A stretch of 64,000 bases of DNA from Bacteroidota bacterium (GTDB lineage: Bacteria > Bacteroidota > Bacteroidia > Chitinophagales > Chitinophagaceae). Below the pieces are notes generated by a model. It saw nothing but the letters and a program-made list of their open reading frames with translations. It was not told where the DNA came from and searched no databases. Both the position numbers and the translations under genes were made by a program. The stretch spans positions 38,846-102,845 of the forward strand of contig JAFDYG010000477.1 in NCBI GenBank assembly GCA_018267545.1, given 5' to 3'. How positions within the stretch are numbered: the first letter of the stretch is position 1; every line of letters starts with the position of its first letter. Below, in pieces: positions 37,101 to 45,026 of the stretch.

Positions 37101-38861
37101 TTTGGACATGAGGAAGGTAGGGTGAGGGTTAAATCGGACACGCTGGGCGGGCAGCAGCTGGTGTCGTTCAAGTATGACTATTTTTTGAAAGATCATCTTG
37201 GCAATACCCGGATGGTGCTGACGGACGAACAGCAGTCGGACCTGTATCCGGCGGCGACGATGGAAACGGTGAATAGTGCCACTGAGGAGATTTACTATAG
37301 TGGCCTGGAAAATACCCGGACGGCTCTTCCTGTCGGATATCCCACGGATACGACGACCAATCCGAATGCGTATGTAGCGCGATTGAACGGTGGTTCGGGT
37401 GGCCCTAAGGTAGGTCCTGGGATAGTATTAAAGGTCATGGCTGGAGATCAGTTTAGTGTCCGGGTGAGCAGCTGGTATAGGCTCAATGGGAGTTCTCCGG
37501 GGACTCCGGCCAATCCGTTGTCGGACCTGGTTACAGGTTTGATCAGTGGAATTGGAGCATTGCCGGGAGGCGGGCATCCCAGTCCAGCGATCTTGCAGGC
37601 TAATCAGACGCCTTTGAGCTCGAATCTTACGCAGTTTTTGCAGGATACGGGTAGTGCGATCATTCAAGGTAAGCCACATGCTTTCCTGAATTGGGTGTTA
37701 TTTGACAATCAGTTCAATTATGTGGCGGCTAGCAGCGGATTTGAGCAGGTGGGAGCAGATCAGGAGCTGAAAAAGCATATTCAGACTAATTTACCCATCA
37801 CCGAGAGCGGATATTTGTATATTTACACGAGTAACGAGACACCGAATGTCGACGTTTTCTTTGATAATTTGCAGGTAACGCATACGAGGGGGGCGCTTCT
37901 GGAAGAGAATCACTATTACCCATTTGGCCTTTCCATATACGGAATAAGTTCGGAAGCATTGAAAAGCGGTTATGCTGAAAATAAATACAAGTTTAATGGC
38001 ATAGAGCAAACAACAGAACTAGACCTCAATCAATATGAAGCTTTTTACCGAAATTTTGATCCGCAGACGGGAAGATGGTGGCAGATCGATCCTAAACCTA
38101 ATGAAATACAAACTCTATATGCTGCCATGAACAATAATCCGATTAAAAATTTAGACTTTTTGGGCGATACAACTTATTTGTATACAATGGGAGGTGTATA
38201 CAAAGGAGTGATTTATGATAAATTAAAGACTAATGAAGTCGTTATGCTGAGTGATAAGAATTTGAGGCAGGTGTCACAATTGCAAAAAGATGAATCATAT
38301 GGGAATGATGATTTAGCGGGTAAAGTAAGGGGTGCTGACTTTGCCGGAGCCAGAGTTACGGGTAATACTGTAATTGAATTGAATAAGCAATGGCGCGATG
38401 GAAAAGGGAACGAGGGAATTGGATATTTATATGTCGATCCGAAAACAAAAGAAGTTCACGTATCTTCATGTAATGATTGCGGAACCAGTTCGACATCATC
38501 AGACCCTGGAAAGCTTAAGGATACATATGGTGATGTATCAAAAAAAGGACAAATAATTGGTGTATGGCACACTCATCCTGAAAAGAGTTTTGCAGGTGTG
38601 CAGCCTTCGGCAACAGGTCCAGAAGATTTCGCTAATCCGATGTTTGCTATGAGAGGGCAGCCGGGGATAGGTATGATCGTAGGTCAAAAAACAGCAACTA
38701 TTTATCCCGCTTCGGATCCCGTTACTCGATATACAGAAAATAGGCTAGATCCGTTAGTGACAACTCCAAGGTATAGTAAGGATTTTAGAAGTTTTCAAAG
38801 CAATTTTCAATATGGCGTATTTAATCGAAATATAACGCCTCAAACGTACTGGAAACGATGA
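34182..38861 (+). CDS. RHS-repeat protein with variable JAB/MPN-like C-terminal tip
   Basis: 1559 residues, starting at 34182 or at the second Met (34194), both giving a signal peptide ending LIGYAQ. The N terminus is of the DUF6443 type (TSYFDGLGRPLQTVQRQMTP, IYDGLGREIYKYLPY). YD repeats fill the middle. The RHS-associated core ends in NQYEAFYRNFDPQTGRWWQI and NNNPIKNLDFLGD at about residue 1327. The remaining roughly 230 residues are AT-rich and unrelated to the shell, like interchangeable toxin tips. They contain GVWHTHPEKSF (His1463, His1465) followed by QPSATGPEDF, an H-x-H-P...S...D array resembling a JAB1/MPN (DUF4329-like) metallopeptidase site. The stop overlaps the next gene's start by 4 bases (ATGA). 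A polymorphic toxin is the most likely role. Confidence 0.75.
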   Translation: MLLTMRYKSLFALLLLQVAVLIGYAQPSNKPSTETQVRAADTVAPTPSGYGSSGQVPVINYVRERVAMGRITDSAIFDGAGYLDVKQATSYFDGLGRPLQTVQRQMTPGGTPVDIASPVIYDGLGREIYKYLPYVSSTANASDGNFKTNPFGDQKNFYQNIYPSEQPAYTGEQVYYSQTHYEPSPLNRVDSTFAPGNSWAGKKKGVAIKYLVNTALDSVTIWTIANDALTYAGNDVSVNIPVAGGYYSAGELYKTITIDEQGHAVVEYKDKEGMVILKKVQLDATIADGYIGYLGWVCTYYVYDQLNQLRFVLSPKATNIALANGWNLSADTIALNELCFRYEYDVRKRMIGKKIPGAGWTYMVYDQRDRLVFTQDANERSKGQWMGTLYDGLNRPVTTGMITYTGNRDQLQVSVDGSTGGGVVGGLPVSGSSPAAIPSELSLVGLQNGDKKATVGITLDDGFDSPDVVDFTGEIVSGGTTGAAFSDTVQVMDNPVPSGSNFVALTMTFYDDYTNVQDKQYAVVPNFGSGLDVGTNLHPEVVVDGATQQTVQTTGMVTTMKVRILEDPSDLTKGSWLSTTSFFDDRGRTIQTVSDNYRGGRDTVSSLYSFTGLVLASYQAHSNPQASGLMNVHVKTISSFDNSNRLLEVYKTINDADSTKRLIVRNDYDQMGQLKKKQLGQVVDGSFLETQDYAYNIRGWLKGINKDYANNDNSHGANNRWFGMDLSYDWGFGANQLNGNISGNKWRSKGDGQQRAYGFGYDPLNRLLFSDFNQYTGGNWDKTAGLDFSSIMGNGSDPGTAYDENGNIRAMLQSGWQLGGSHPIDSLSYTYCSSSNKLKNVIDGRNDPTTTMGDFRTSSISPYNTGKTASAVDYVYDANGNMTRDLNKDIGSQTTDGIIYNHLNLPWQVKVRSASGTKGAITYIYDAAGNKLKKTTMDSAGNLQTVTTYVGGFQYQGKQSLNSGNPPADTLQFFGHEEGRVRVKSDTLGGQQLVSFKYDYFLKDHLGNTRMVLTDEQQSDLYPAATMETVNSATEEIYYSGLENTRTALPVGYPTDTTTNPNAYVARLNGGSGGPKVGPGIVLKVMAGDQFSVRVSSWYRLNGSSPGTPANPLSDLVTGLISGIGALPGGGHPSPAILQANQTPLSSNLTQFLQDTGSAIIQGKPHAFLNWVLFDNQFNYVAASSGFEQVGADQELKKHIQTNLPITESGYLYIYTSNETPNVDVFFDNLQVTHTRGALLEENHYYPFGLSIYGISSEALKSGYAENKYKFNGIEQTTELDLNQYEAFYRNFDPQTGRWWQIDPKPNEIQTLYAAMNNNPIKNLDFLGDTTYLYTMGGVYKGVIYDKLKTNEVVMLSDKNLRQVSQLQKDESYGNDDLAGKVRGADFAGARVTGNTVIELNKQWRDGKGNEGIGYLYVDPKTKEVHVSSCNDCGTSSTSSDPGKLKDTYGDVSKKGQIIGVWHTHPEKSFAGVQPSATGPEDFANPMFAMRGQPGIGMIVGQKTATIYPASDPVTRYTENRLDPLVTTPRYSKDFRSFQSNFQYGVFNRNITPQTYWKR

Positions 38862-39436
38862 AAATAATAAAAATAACCTTTATAATTTTATTGACGGAAT
38901 TTTGTTTAACAAATTGCCATGATAAAGTGGGAAAAGTGGACCCGCATGCAAAGATAACTTTGTATCAAGATTCGACAATTCATTCGGTTAAGAGAAAGTA
39001 TGACGAAATGGATATAGAGAAGGAAGTTTTATTCAACTCCCCCAACGATACTAGCAATGTTATAATACAATCATCAAATGTTAGATTTGTAATTCATTAC
39101 TTTAATAATAAGCCGCAAGGCATTTTAGTACAACCTAATCACGATCGGGATAGTTCTTTATCCCATTTCGCTCGAGAAAATAAGGGCGTTTTTATTGTCC
39201 TGGATCCTGATTCAAAAAATGTAGGCCTTGTAGGGTATAAATATCTTAATAAAAGTGAAGGGGCGGATATTTTATTGGACAGCAATGGAAGTGTAAAGCA
39301 CTTTACGAAGTGGGAACAATATAACAGTAGCGGTAGTACATATAATATGAAGGACGCAAGTAATGGTAGAATTAAAGCATATATCATAAAGGATGGCGAG
39401 AAGGTAGACTCGCTTTTATATTTTAAAAATAGATAG
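38858..39436 (+). CDS. Lipoprotein, probable immunity protein for the RHS tip
   Basis: 192 residues. It begins with a lipoprotein-type signal (FIILLTEFCLTNC, Cys20 the best lipid site) and continues with a beta-rich soluble domain containing VIHYFNNKPQGILVQPNHDR and GVFIVLDPDSKNVGLVGYKY. It has no recognised family. The ATG overlaps the RHS stop codon (ATGA), so translation is coupled. It shares the low GC of the RHS tip rather than that of the surrounding genome. Position, coupling, size and composition are all what is expected of a cognate immunity gene. A membrane-tethered lipoprotein would protect the periplasmic side, which suits a Sec-exported toxin. The role is inferred from context only. 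Confidence 0.55.
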   Translation: MKIIKITFIILLTEFCLTNCHDKVGKVDPHAKITLYQDSTIHSVKRKYDEMDIEKEVLFNSPNDTSNVIIQSSNVRFVIHYFNNKPQGILVQPNHDRDSSLSHFARENKGVFIVLDPDSKNVGLVGYKYLNKSEGADILLDSNGSVKHFTKWEQYNSSGSTYNMKDASNGRIKAYIIKDGEKVDSLLYFKNR

Positions 39437-39455
39437 TGCTTTATTCAATGTGTGA

Positions 39456-39662
39456 ATTCTACAGAATGCGATTTTAAATAGCGCATTTTCCAAATATGTA
39501 CATGTCAATTTGGATAAAGATATGGCGACATTCAGCCCAAGTCTGAATATGGGAAAAGAAGGCTTTACAACTATTAAAGGAAAAAGCATAAATGTTAATA
39601 AGAATAGTAGTATGGCTATAATTGAATCGGCTTTAGCTAAAGCCTTTGAATTAAGTGAATGA
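39456..39662 (+). pseudogene. Orphan C-terminal fragment, probable displaced toxin-cassette remnant
   Basis: An open frame with no usable 5' end (it starts after a TGA at 39453) encodes 68 residues including AFSKYVHVNLDKDMATFSPS, FTTIKGKSINVNKNSSMAII and a helical end ESALAKAFELSE. The first ATG inside (39525) would give only 46 residues with no ribosome site. It is AT-rich like the RHS tip and immunity gene. RHS loci often carry truncated leftovers of earlier tips or immunity genes at this position. It could alternatively be a small live gene. Confidence 0.4.
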
Positions 39663-39697
39663 TATAGCGACTGTGTAAGATTGGTAAAAGAATCGTA

Positions 39698-40246
39698 TTA
39701 AGTCGCCTCTTTCTTAGCTATACAATAGGCCTTAATATTTCGTATCGCATGCTCCAAATTCGACTTAACCGTCTCCGCCGAAACCTTTAAAATAGAAGCA
39801 GCTTGCTGCCTCTTCAGCCCTTCTTGCTTGATAAGGATATACGTATCTTTTTGTTTGGAAGGCAAATGCTCGACCGCCTCCTCTAATAATGTCTGGTACT
39901 CCGGATTTTCAACTCCACCCAAATCAGACGGCGCAGCCGCCCGCATCTCCCGCTCCCGCGCCTCCTCCTTATACCGCTTCCGCATCGCACTATAAATCGC
40001 ATTCTGCGCAATCGTAAACGACCAGGCGCTGAACTGCTCCACCTCCCGCAATCCCTCCCGCTTCATCCAGATCTTCAAAAACACATCCTGCACTATCTCC
40101 TCAGAAACCGCCACGCTCTGCGTCATCCGCAGCGCCGCCGTATAAATCCCCTTACGGTACGCCCTAAACAGCAGCTCGAAAGCGTGTTGGTCGCCTTCCG
40201 CTACCCGGTAAAGCAGCTCCCTTTCATAAGCGATTTTGTCCTGCAC
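39698..40246 (-). CDS. ECF-family RNA polymerase sigma factor (FecI-like)
   Basis: 182 residues. Region 2 is clear (HAFELLFRAYRKGIYTAALR, EEIVQDVFLKIWMKREGL, FSAWSFTIAQNAIYSAMRKR) and so is region 4 (EAVEHLPSKQKDTYILIKQE, RQQAASILKVSAETVKSNLE). The start is GTG at 40246: an in-frame TAA lies three codons upstream with no ATG between. It is divergent from fecR rather than in the common sigma-then-fecR order. By family knowledge it would be released by FecR when the STN-type SusC senses its ligand, then transcribe the susCD unit downstream. No TAnnTTTG is seen before it. Confidence 0.92.
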   Translation of the reverse strand: MQDKIAYERELLYRVAEGDQHAFELLFRAYRKGIYTAALRMTQSVAVSEEIVQDVFLKIWMKREGLREVEQFSAWSFTIAQNAIYSAMRKRYKEEAREREMRAAAPSDLGGVENPEYQTLLEEAVEHLPSKQKDTYILIKQEGLKRQQAASILKVSAETVKSNLEHAIRNIKAYCIAKKEAT

Positions 40247-40266
40247 GCAAAATTAGTTTGGTTTCT

Positions 40267-40307
40267 GGTATGCTATGAAATTATAAATTTTTTTTGAATG
40301 CCATACC
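40267..40307. promoter_or_regulatory. Inverted repeat in the sigma/fecR divergent region
   Basis: GGTATG (40267-40272) and CATACC (40302-40307) are perfect 6-bp inverted arms, 29 bases apart, in the 108-base gap between the sigma factor and fecR starts. The spacer is AT-rich. It may mark the sigma factor's own target or another operator; support is positional only. Confidence 0.3.
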
Positions 40308-40354
40308 CCCGAATCGTTTTTTCCTGCGTCTATAATAGTATAATCGTATTGCAA

Positions 40355-41410
40355 ATGAATGAGGAAGAGGCTAAAAGACAAATACGCGCCGCACTCGAAG
40401 AAGCCGCCCAGTCGAACGAAGACATGGACGAAGCTCGTGCGTCTCATATCCTCTCATCCATCTATCGCCTCGACAATCGCCGCCGCTTCCGCCTGCGAGC
40501 TATAAAAGGGACGGCCGCCGCTGCCATCCTGCTTTCTATCATATGGGGCACAACCCACTTCCTCAAACAAAACCAACCCATCCCCACCATAGCGCAAAAA
40601 CACCAGGACACTAAGCAAGACATACCCCCCGGTACCAACAAAGCCATCCTGAAGCTAGCCAGCGGCAAGCTCATCGACCTCGATGACGCCCGGGCAGGCG
40701 CCATAACCGGAGCCAACGCAGAAATCGTAAAAGGAACCTCCGGGGCAAAGCTCTGCTACGCCCCCGGTCAGGAACCCGAGATCAATATGGTCTCCACCCC
40801 TCGCGGCGGCCAATATCAAATCCGCCTCGCCGACGGAAGCACCGTATGGCTCAACGCCTCCTCCTCTCTACGCTTCCCCACCGCATTCACCGGCCCCGAC
40901 AGAACCGTCGAGCTCACCGGCGAAGCATATTTCGATATCGCCAAAAAATCGAACATCCCCTTCTTAGTAAAAATTAATAACACAACAGTAGAAGTCCTGG
41001 GAACAGAATTCAACATCAATGGATACGACGACGAACCCAGCCTGAAAACCACACTCGTTACGGGCGCAGTCCGAGTCGAAACAGCGGGGAAAACACTGCT
41101 GCTAAAACCCGGACAGCAAACCGCATCGCAGGCCGAAGGCCTCCATCTCACCCCCAACCCCGACCTCGAAGAATCCCTGGCCTGGAAAAACGGGACCTTC
41201 AATTTCAATAAGCTGGACATAACGACCATCATGCGCCAGATCAGCCGCTGGTACGACGTCGACATAGTGTACGAAGGCCCCAAACCCAGCGGACACTTCA
41301 GCGGTATCATCAGCCGCAACACCCCGGTATCTACCGTATTGAAAATGTTGGAATATGGCGGCGTTCACTGCAAGGTCGCCGGCAAAAAGATCGTTATCAT
41401 GCCCAATTAA
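40355..41410 (+). CDS. fecR: FecR-family anti-sigma/sigma-regulator membrane protein
   Basis: 351 residues from the ATG at 40355; the open frame extends 19 codons further but MNEEEAKRQIRAALEEA is the natural cytoplasmic start. A cytoplasmic helical segment (1-65) precedes one membrane helix (about 68-86, GTAAAAILLSIIWGTTHFL). Periplasmic FecR domain: VSTPRGGQYQIRLADGSTVW, LNASSSLRFPTAF, ELTGEAYFDIAKKS, VEVLGTEFNINGY. A C-terminal DUF4974-type STN-like domain follows (FNFNKLDITTIMRQISRWYD to the end). It transmits the signal from the STN domain of the SusC encoded next to the sigma factor across the inner membrane. A hairpin follows the stop. Confidence 0.92.
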   Translation: MNEEEAKRQIRAALEEAAQSNEDMDEARASHILSSIYRLDNRRRFRLRAIKGTAAAAILLSIIWGTTHFLKQNQPIPTIAQKHQDTKQDIPPGTNKAILKLASGKLIDLDDARAGAITGANAEIVKGTSGAKLCYAPGQEPEINMVSTPRGGQYQIRLADGSTVWLNASSSLRFPTAFTGPDRTVELTGEAYFDIAKKSNIPFLVKINNTTVEVLGTEFNINGYDDEPSLKTTLVTGAVRVETAGKTLLLKPGQQTASQAEGLHLTPNPDLEESLAWKNGTFNFNKLDITTIMRQISRWYDVDIVYEGPKPSGHFSGIISRNTPVSTVLKMLEYGGVHCKVAGKKIVIMPN

Positions 41411-41413
41411 AAA

Positions 41414-41444
41414 GGCCGGAAAGTGGGTGGAGCCACTCCCGGCC
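41414..41444 (+). terminator. Intercistronic hairpin between fecR and susC
   Basis: GGCCGG (41414-41419) pairs with CCGGCC (41439-41444), and AGTGG (41422-41426) with CCACT (41433-41437) around a 6-base loop, with small internal bulges. It sits 3 bases after the fecR stop without a U-run. It may attenuate read-through into susC or protect the fecR mRNA; susC could have its own sigma-dependent promoter after it. Confidence 0.5.
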
Positions 41445-41482
41445 ATAAGGGCTTAATATAAAATAAAAAGCAAATCAAAACT

Positions 41483-44400
41483 ATGCAATTAACTGCAAAG
41501 ATCCTCCTTTGTATGAGAATTACCGCCATCCTGTTACTAGCGTTCATGACCCATGTCAGCGCCACCGGCGTGGCGCAGACAGTGACCCTCTCGGGCAAAA
41601 ACATCCCGCTCGAAAAGGTCTTCCGGGAAATACACGGCCAGACAGGCTTCAACTTCTTCTATAGAAGCGAATGGCTCTCTCAAAACGACAAAGTAAGCCT
41701 CTACGTCACCAACGCCCCCCTACAGGACGTGCTCGACGTCTGCTTCAAAGGGAAAAGCCTGAGCTTCACCATCATCGACAAAAGCATCGTGGTGAAAAAG
41801 GCGGAAGAAACCGCCGCCCCCCCAATACCATTCGAAACCATCACCGGCCGTATCATCGACGAGACCGGCCAGCCGGTGAGCAAAGCTACCATCACCATCC
41901 AGGGTAAAAGCGGCGGCGCCCAAACCGACGCTGACGGCCGCTTCACCATCAATGCCTCCCCCGGCGATATCCTCCTGGTATCCTACGTCGGCTACAACAC
42001 CGCAAAGATCACCGTCCTCAAAAATAAAACCGACTACAGCCTCTCCCTTACCCTCGCCAACCGCGTCCTCGGCGACGTAGAAGTAATCGCCGTAGGCTAC
42101 GGCACTACCCGCCGCAAAGACATCACCGGAGCCGTATCGGTCGTCAACGTAGAGGACATGAACAAACAGCCGACCAACCAGATCACCAGCCAGCTCCAGG
42201 GCCAGGCCCCCGGCGTCACCATCATCGGCAGCGGCCAGCCCGGCGATCCGCCCCAGGTTCGCATCCGCGGCATCAACACCTTCGGCGACAATACTCCGCT
42301 CTTCGTCGTCGACGGAGTCCCGACCCTCAACATCGCCGACCTCAATCCCAACGACATTTCTTCCGTCCAAATACTAAAAGACGCCGGCGCAGCCTCCATC
42401 TACGGCTCCCGCGCAGCAAACGGCGTCATCATCCTCACGACGAAGAAAGGGAAAAACGGTAAACCCGTCATCGCCTATGACTCCTACACCGGCTTCCAAA
42501 CCGTTTCCCGCGGCAACGTCTGGAACGCCCTCAGCCCCATCGATATGGCCAAGCTGAAATTCCAGGCGCTCGCCAACTCGGGCACACCCGTCACCCCCTC
42601 GGCCGCCGATATCCTATACGGAGCCGGCCCCGACCCGTCGCTGCCCGACTATATCAACCCCGCCGGAGCACACGAAGGAGACCCGTCAGTCAACCCCTCC
42701 CTGTACTTCGTCAATCCCAACTATACCAACGCCAGCGATCCCAACGGCTTCTACCAGATCACAAAAGCCAACAAAGCCGGCACCAACTGGTTTAAAGAAA
42801 TCACTCGCACCGCACCGATGACCAATCAGAATATCAGCGTAAGCGGCGCTACCGACAATGCCCGCTATCTGTTTTCTCTCAACTATTTCAACCAGCAGGG
42901 CGCAATCATCAACACCTACCTGAAGAAATACGTCATCCGGTCCAACACCAGCTATAACATCACAAAGGATATCCGCATAGGCGAAAACATCTCCTATAGC
43001 ATCACAGACAACCCCAAACTAAAACCACTACAGGGCGGCAGCGCCATCGCGTATTCTTTCCGCGACCAAACGATCATCCCTGTCTACGACATATTAGGTA
43101 ACTACGGCGGCACCAACTCCGACGCATCCCTCGGCGACTCGCCAAACCCCGTAGCCACCCAAAAACGCACCGCCAACAACCACGGCCTCGACCGCCGTCT
43201 CTTCGGCAACGTCTATGCAGACATCGACGTGCTGAAACACTTCACCATCCATACCAGCTTCGGCGGTGAAGACTACAGCGGCTACGCCCACTCCTTTCAA
43301 TATCCTACCTACGAAAACAAAGAAAATACCCTCACCAACTCCTACTCCGAGTCCTCCTACTCCGGCTACAACTGGACCTGGACCAATACCCTTGCCTATC
43401 ACCAGACCTTCGCCACCGACCACGACCTCAAAATCCTCGGCGGGGTAGAAAGCTACGACGAAGAGTCGCAGAAGCTCGGCGCTACCGGCTATGGCTACTT
43501 CTCCTTCGACCCCAACTTCACCACGCTTTCTTCCGCTTCCGGCGCCATCACCGCCAGCAGCAGCCGCACCGGCTATGGCCTCTGGTCCCAGTTCGGAAGG
43601 GTAGACTACTCTTATAAAGAAAAATACATCGTCAGCGCAACCATACGCCGCGACGGCTCCTCTAAGTTCAAAACCCACCGCTACGGCGTCTTCCCCGCCT
43701 TCTCAGCAGCCTGGCGTCTCTCACAGGAGAAGTTTATGGAAAACGTTTCCTGGATCTCCGACCTGAAAATCCGCGGAGGATGGGGTATTATGGGCAACCA
43801 GATCAACCTCGGCGCGGACAACGCCTACTATACCTTCACAGGGAATAAAAACAACTCCTACTACGACCTCACCGGGACCAATAACTCCGTGATCCAGGGC
43901 TTCTCCGTCGGACAGATCGGCAACCCCGACGCCAAATGGGAAAGCGACGTCAACACGAATATCGGTTTCGACGCAAGCCTCTTCAAAGGCGCCATCGACA
44001 TCACTGCCGACTACTACATAAAGGACATCAAAGACCTGCTCTACAATCCCACGCTGCCCGGCACCTATGGCACCGCAACGGTCCCCTACCAGAACGTCGC
44101 AGCCATGCGCAATCACGGCATCGACTTCTCGATCACCGGTAGGAAAAACCTGAGCCGCGACTTCCGCCTAAGCACGACGCTCACCTTTACCTCCTTCAAC
44201 AACAAGGTCACCAAGGTAACTCAAAGCACCAACTACTTCCTCTCGGGCGACGTAAGGAACTTCGGCGCACAGTTTATCCGCAACCAGGTCGGCCACCCCG
44301 TCGGCTCTTTCTATGGCTACAAGATCATCGGATTCTGGAACAAAGCGGACGAGATCACACAAGCCGACGCTGCCGCGCAGCATTCCACCGGCGACCCCGC

Positions 44401-45010
44401 CGCGGCCTATCAAACGGACGAGGGGGTAGGCCGCTTCCGCTACGCCGACATCAACGGCGACGGTCAGGTCACCGACGCCGACCGAACCTTCCTCGGCAAT
44501 CCCAACCCGAACTTCAACTACGGCATAAACCTCGGAGCCGCCTACAAAAGCTTCGACTTTAGCATCTTCTTCTATGGCGTCTCCGGTAACCAGATCTGGA
44601 ACCAGGTAAGATGGTGGACCGACTTCTATCCGTCATTCGCCGGGGCCAAAAGCCACACGGCCCTCTACGACTCCTGGACACCCACCCACATGAACGCAAA
44701 AGCGCCCATTCAGGAGAACGTCGGCTACGCCAGTACCAACGCGCTCCCGAATTCCTACTACGTCGAAAGCGGTTCCTACTTCCGGGCCAAGAACGCCATG
44801 CTGGGCTACACCTTGCCAAGAGAGCTCGTACAGAAAGCCCACGTACAAAGTCTGCGTTTTTATCTCCAGGTCACGAATCTCTTCACCGTCACCAGGTACT
44901 CCGGCCTCGACCCCGAGATCAATGGTAACGGCGTCACCGAATTCGGCATCGACGAAGGACCATACCCTAACAGCAGACAATACCTTGTCGGTGTAAGCCT
45001 TAAATTTTAA
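41483..45010 (+). CDS. susC: STN-containing SusC/RagA TonB-dependent transducer (second pair)
   Basis: 1175 residues, longer than the other two SusCs in the window because of an N-terminal STN domain (PLEKVFREIHGQTGFNFFYR to KSIVVKKAEE, about residues 35-108) after the signal peptide (LLLAFMTHVSATGVAQ). The STN domain is the periplasmic signalling module that contacts FecR. Then a carboxypeptidase-D-like domain (GRIIDETGQPVSKATITIQG), a plug (GVTIIGSGQPGDPPQVRIRG, VDGVPTLNIADLNPNDISS, ILKDAGAASIYGSRAANG) and a barrel ending VGVSLKF. It both imports a glycan or similar ligand and triggers the sigma cascade. A SusD gene follows 16 bases on. Confidence 0.95.
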   Translation: MQLTAKILLCMRITAILLLAFMTHVSATGVAQTVTLSGKNIPLEKVFREIHGQTGFNFFYRSEWLSQNDKVSLYVTNAPLQDVLDVCFKGKSLSFTIIDKSIVVKKAEETAAPPIPFETITGRIIDETGQPVSKATITIQGKSGGAQTDADGRFTINASPGDILLVSYVGYNTAKITVLKNKTDYSLSLTLANRVLGDVEVIAVGYGTTRRKDITGAVSVVNVEDMNKQPTNQITSQLQGQAPGVTIIGSGQPGDPPQVRIRGINTFGDNTPLFVVDGVPTLNIADLNPNDISSVQILKDAGAASIYGSRAANGVIILTTKKGKNGKPVIAYDSYTGFQTVSRGNVWNALSPIDMAKLKFQALANSGTPVTPSAADILYGAGPDPSLPDYINPAGAHEGDPSVNPSLYFVNPNYTNASDPNGFYQITKANKAGTNWFKEITRTAPMTNQNISVSGATDNARYLFSLNYFNQQGAIINTYLKKYVIRSNTSYNITKDIRIGENISYSITDNPKLKPLQGGSAIAYSFRDQTIIPVYDILGNYGGTNSDASLGDSPNPVATQKRTANNHGLDRRLFGNVYADIDVLKHFTIHTSFGGEDYSGYAHSFQYPTYENKENTLTNSYSESSYSGYNWTWTNTLAYHQTFATDHDLKILGGVESYDEESQKLGATGYGYFSFDPNFTTLSSASGAITASSSRTGYGLWSQFGRVDYSYKEKYIVSATIRRDGSSKFKTHRYGVFPAFSAAWRLSQEKFMENVSWISDLKIRGGWGIMGNQINLGADNAYYTFTGNKNNSYYDLTGTNNSVIQGFSVGQIGNPDAKWESDVNTNIGFDASLFKGAIDITADYYIKDIKDLLYNPTLPGTYGTATVPYQNVAAMRNHGIDFSITGRKNLSRDFRLSTTLTFTSFNNKVTKVTQSTNYFLSGDVRNFGAQFIRNQVGHPVGSFYGYKIIGFWNKADEITQADAAAQHSTGDPAAAYQTDEGVGRFRYADINGDGQVTDADRTFLGNPNPNFNYGINLGAAYKSFDFSIFFYGVSGNQIWNQVRWWTDFYPSFAGAKSHTALYDSWTPTHMNAKAPIQENVGYASTNALPNSYYVESGSYFRAKNAMLGYTLPRELVQKAHVQSLRFYLQVTNLFTVTRYSGLDPEINGNGVTEFGIDEGPYPNSRQYLVGVSLKF

Positions 45011-45026
45011 CCAGAAACAACAAACA

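Noticed and set aside
27600-39750. Target-site duplications, integrase, transposase or tRNA flanking the skew-reversed block
   Set aside because: None seen at either border, so the block is not called a mobile element even though composition suggests transfer or inversion.
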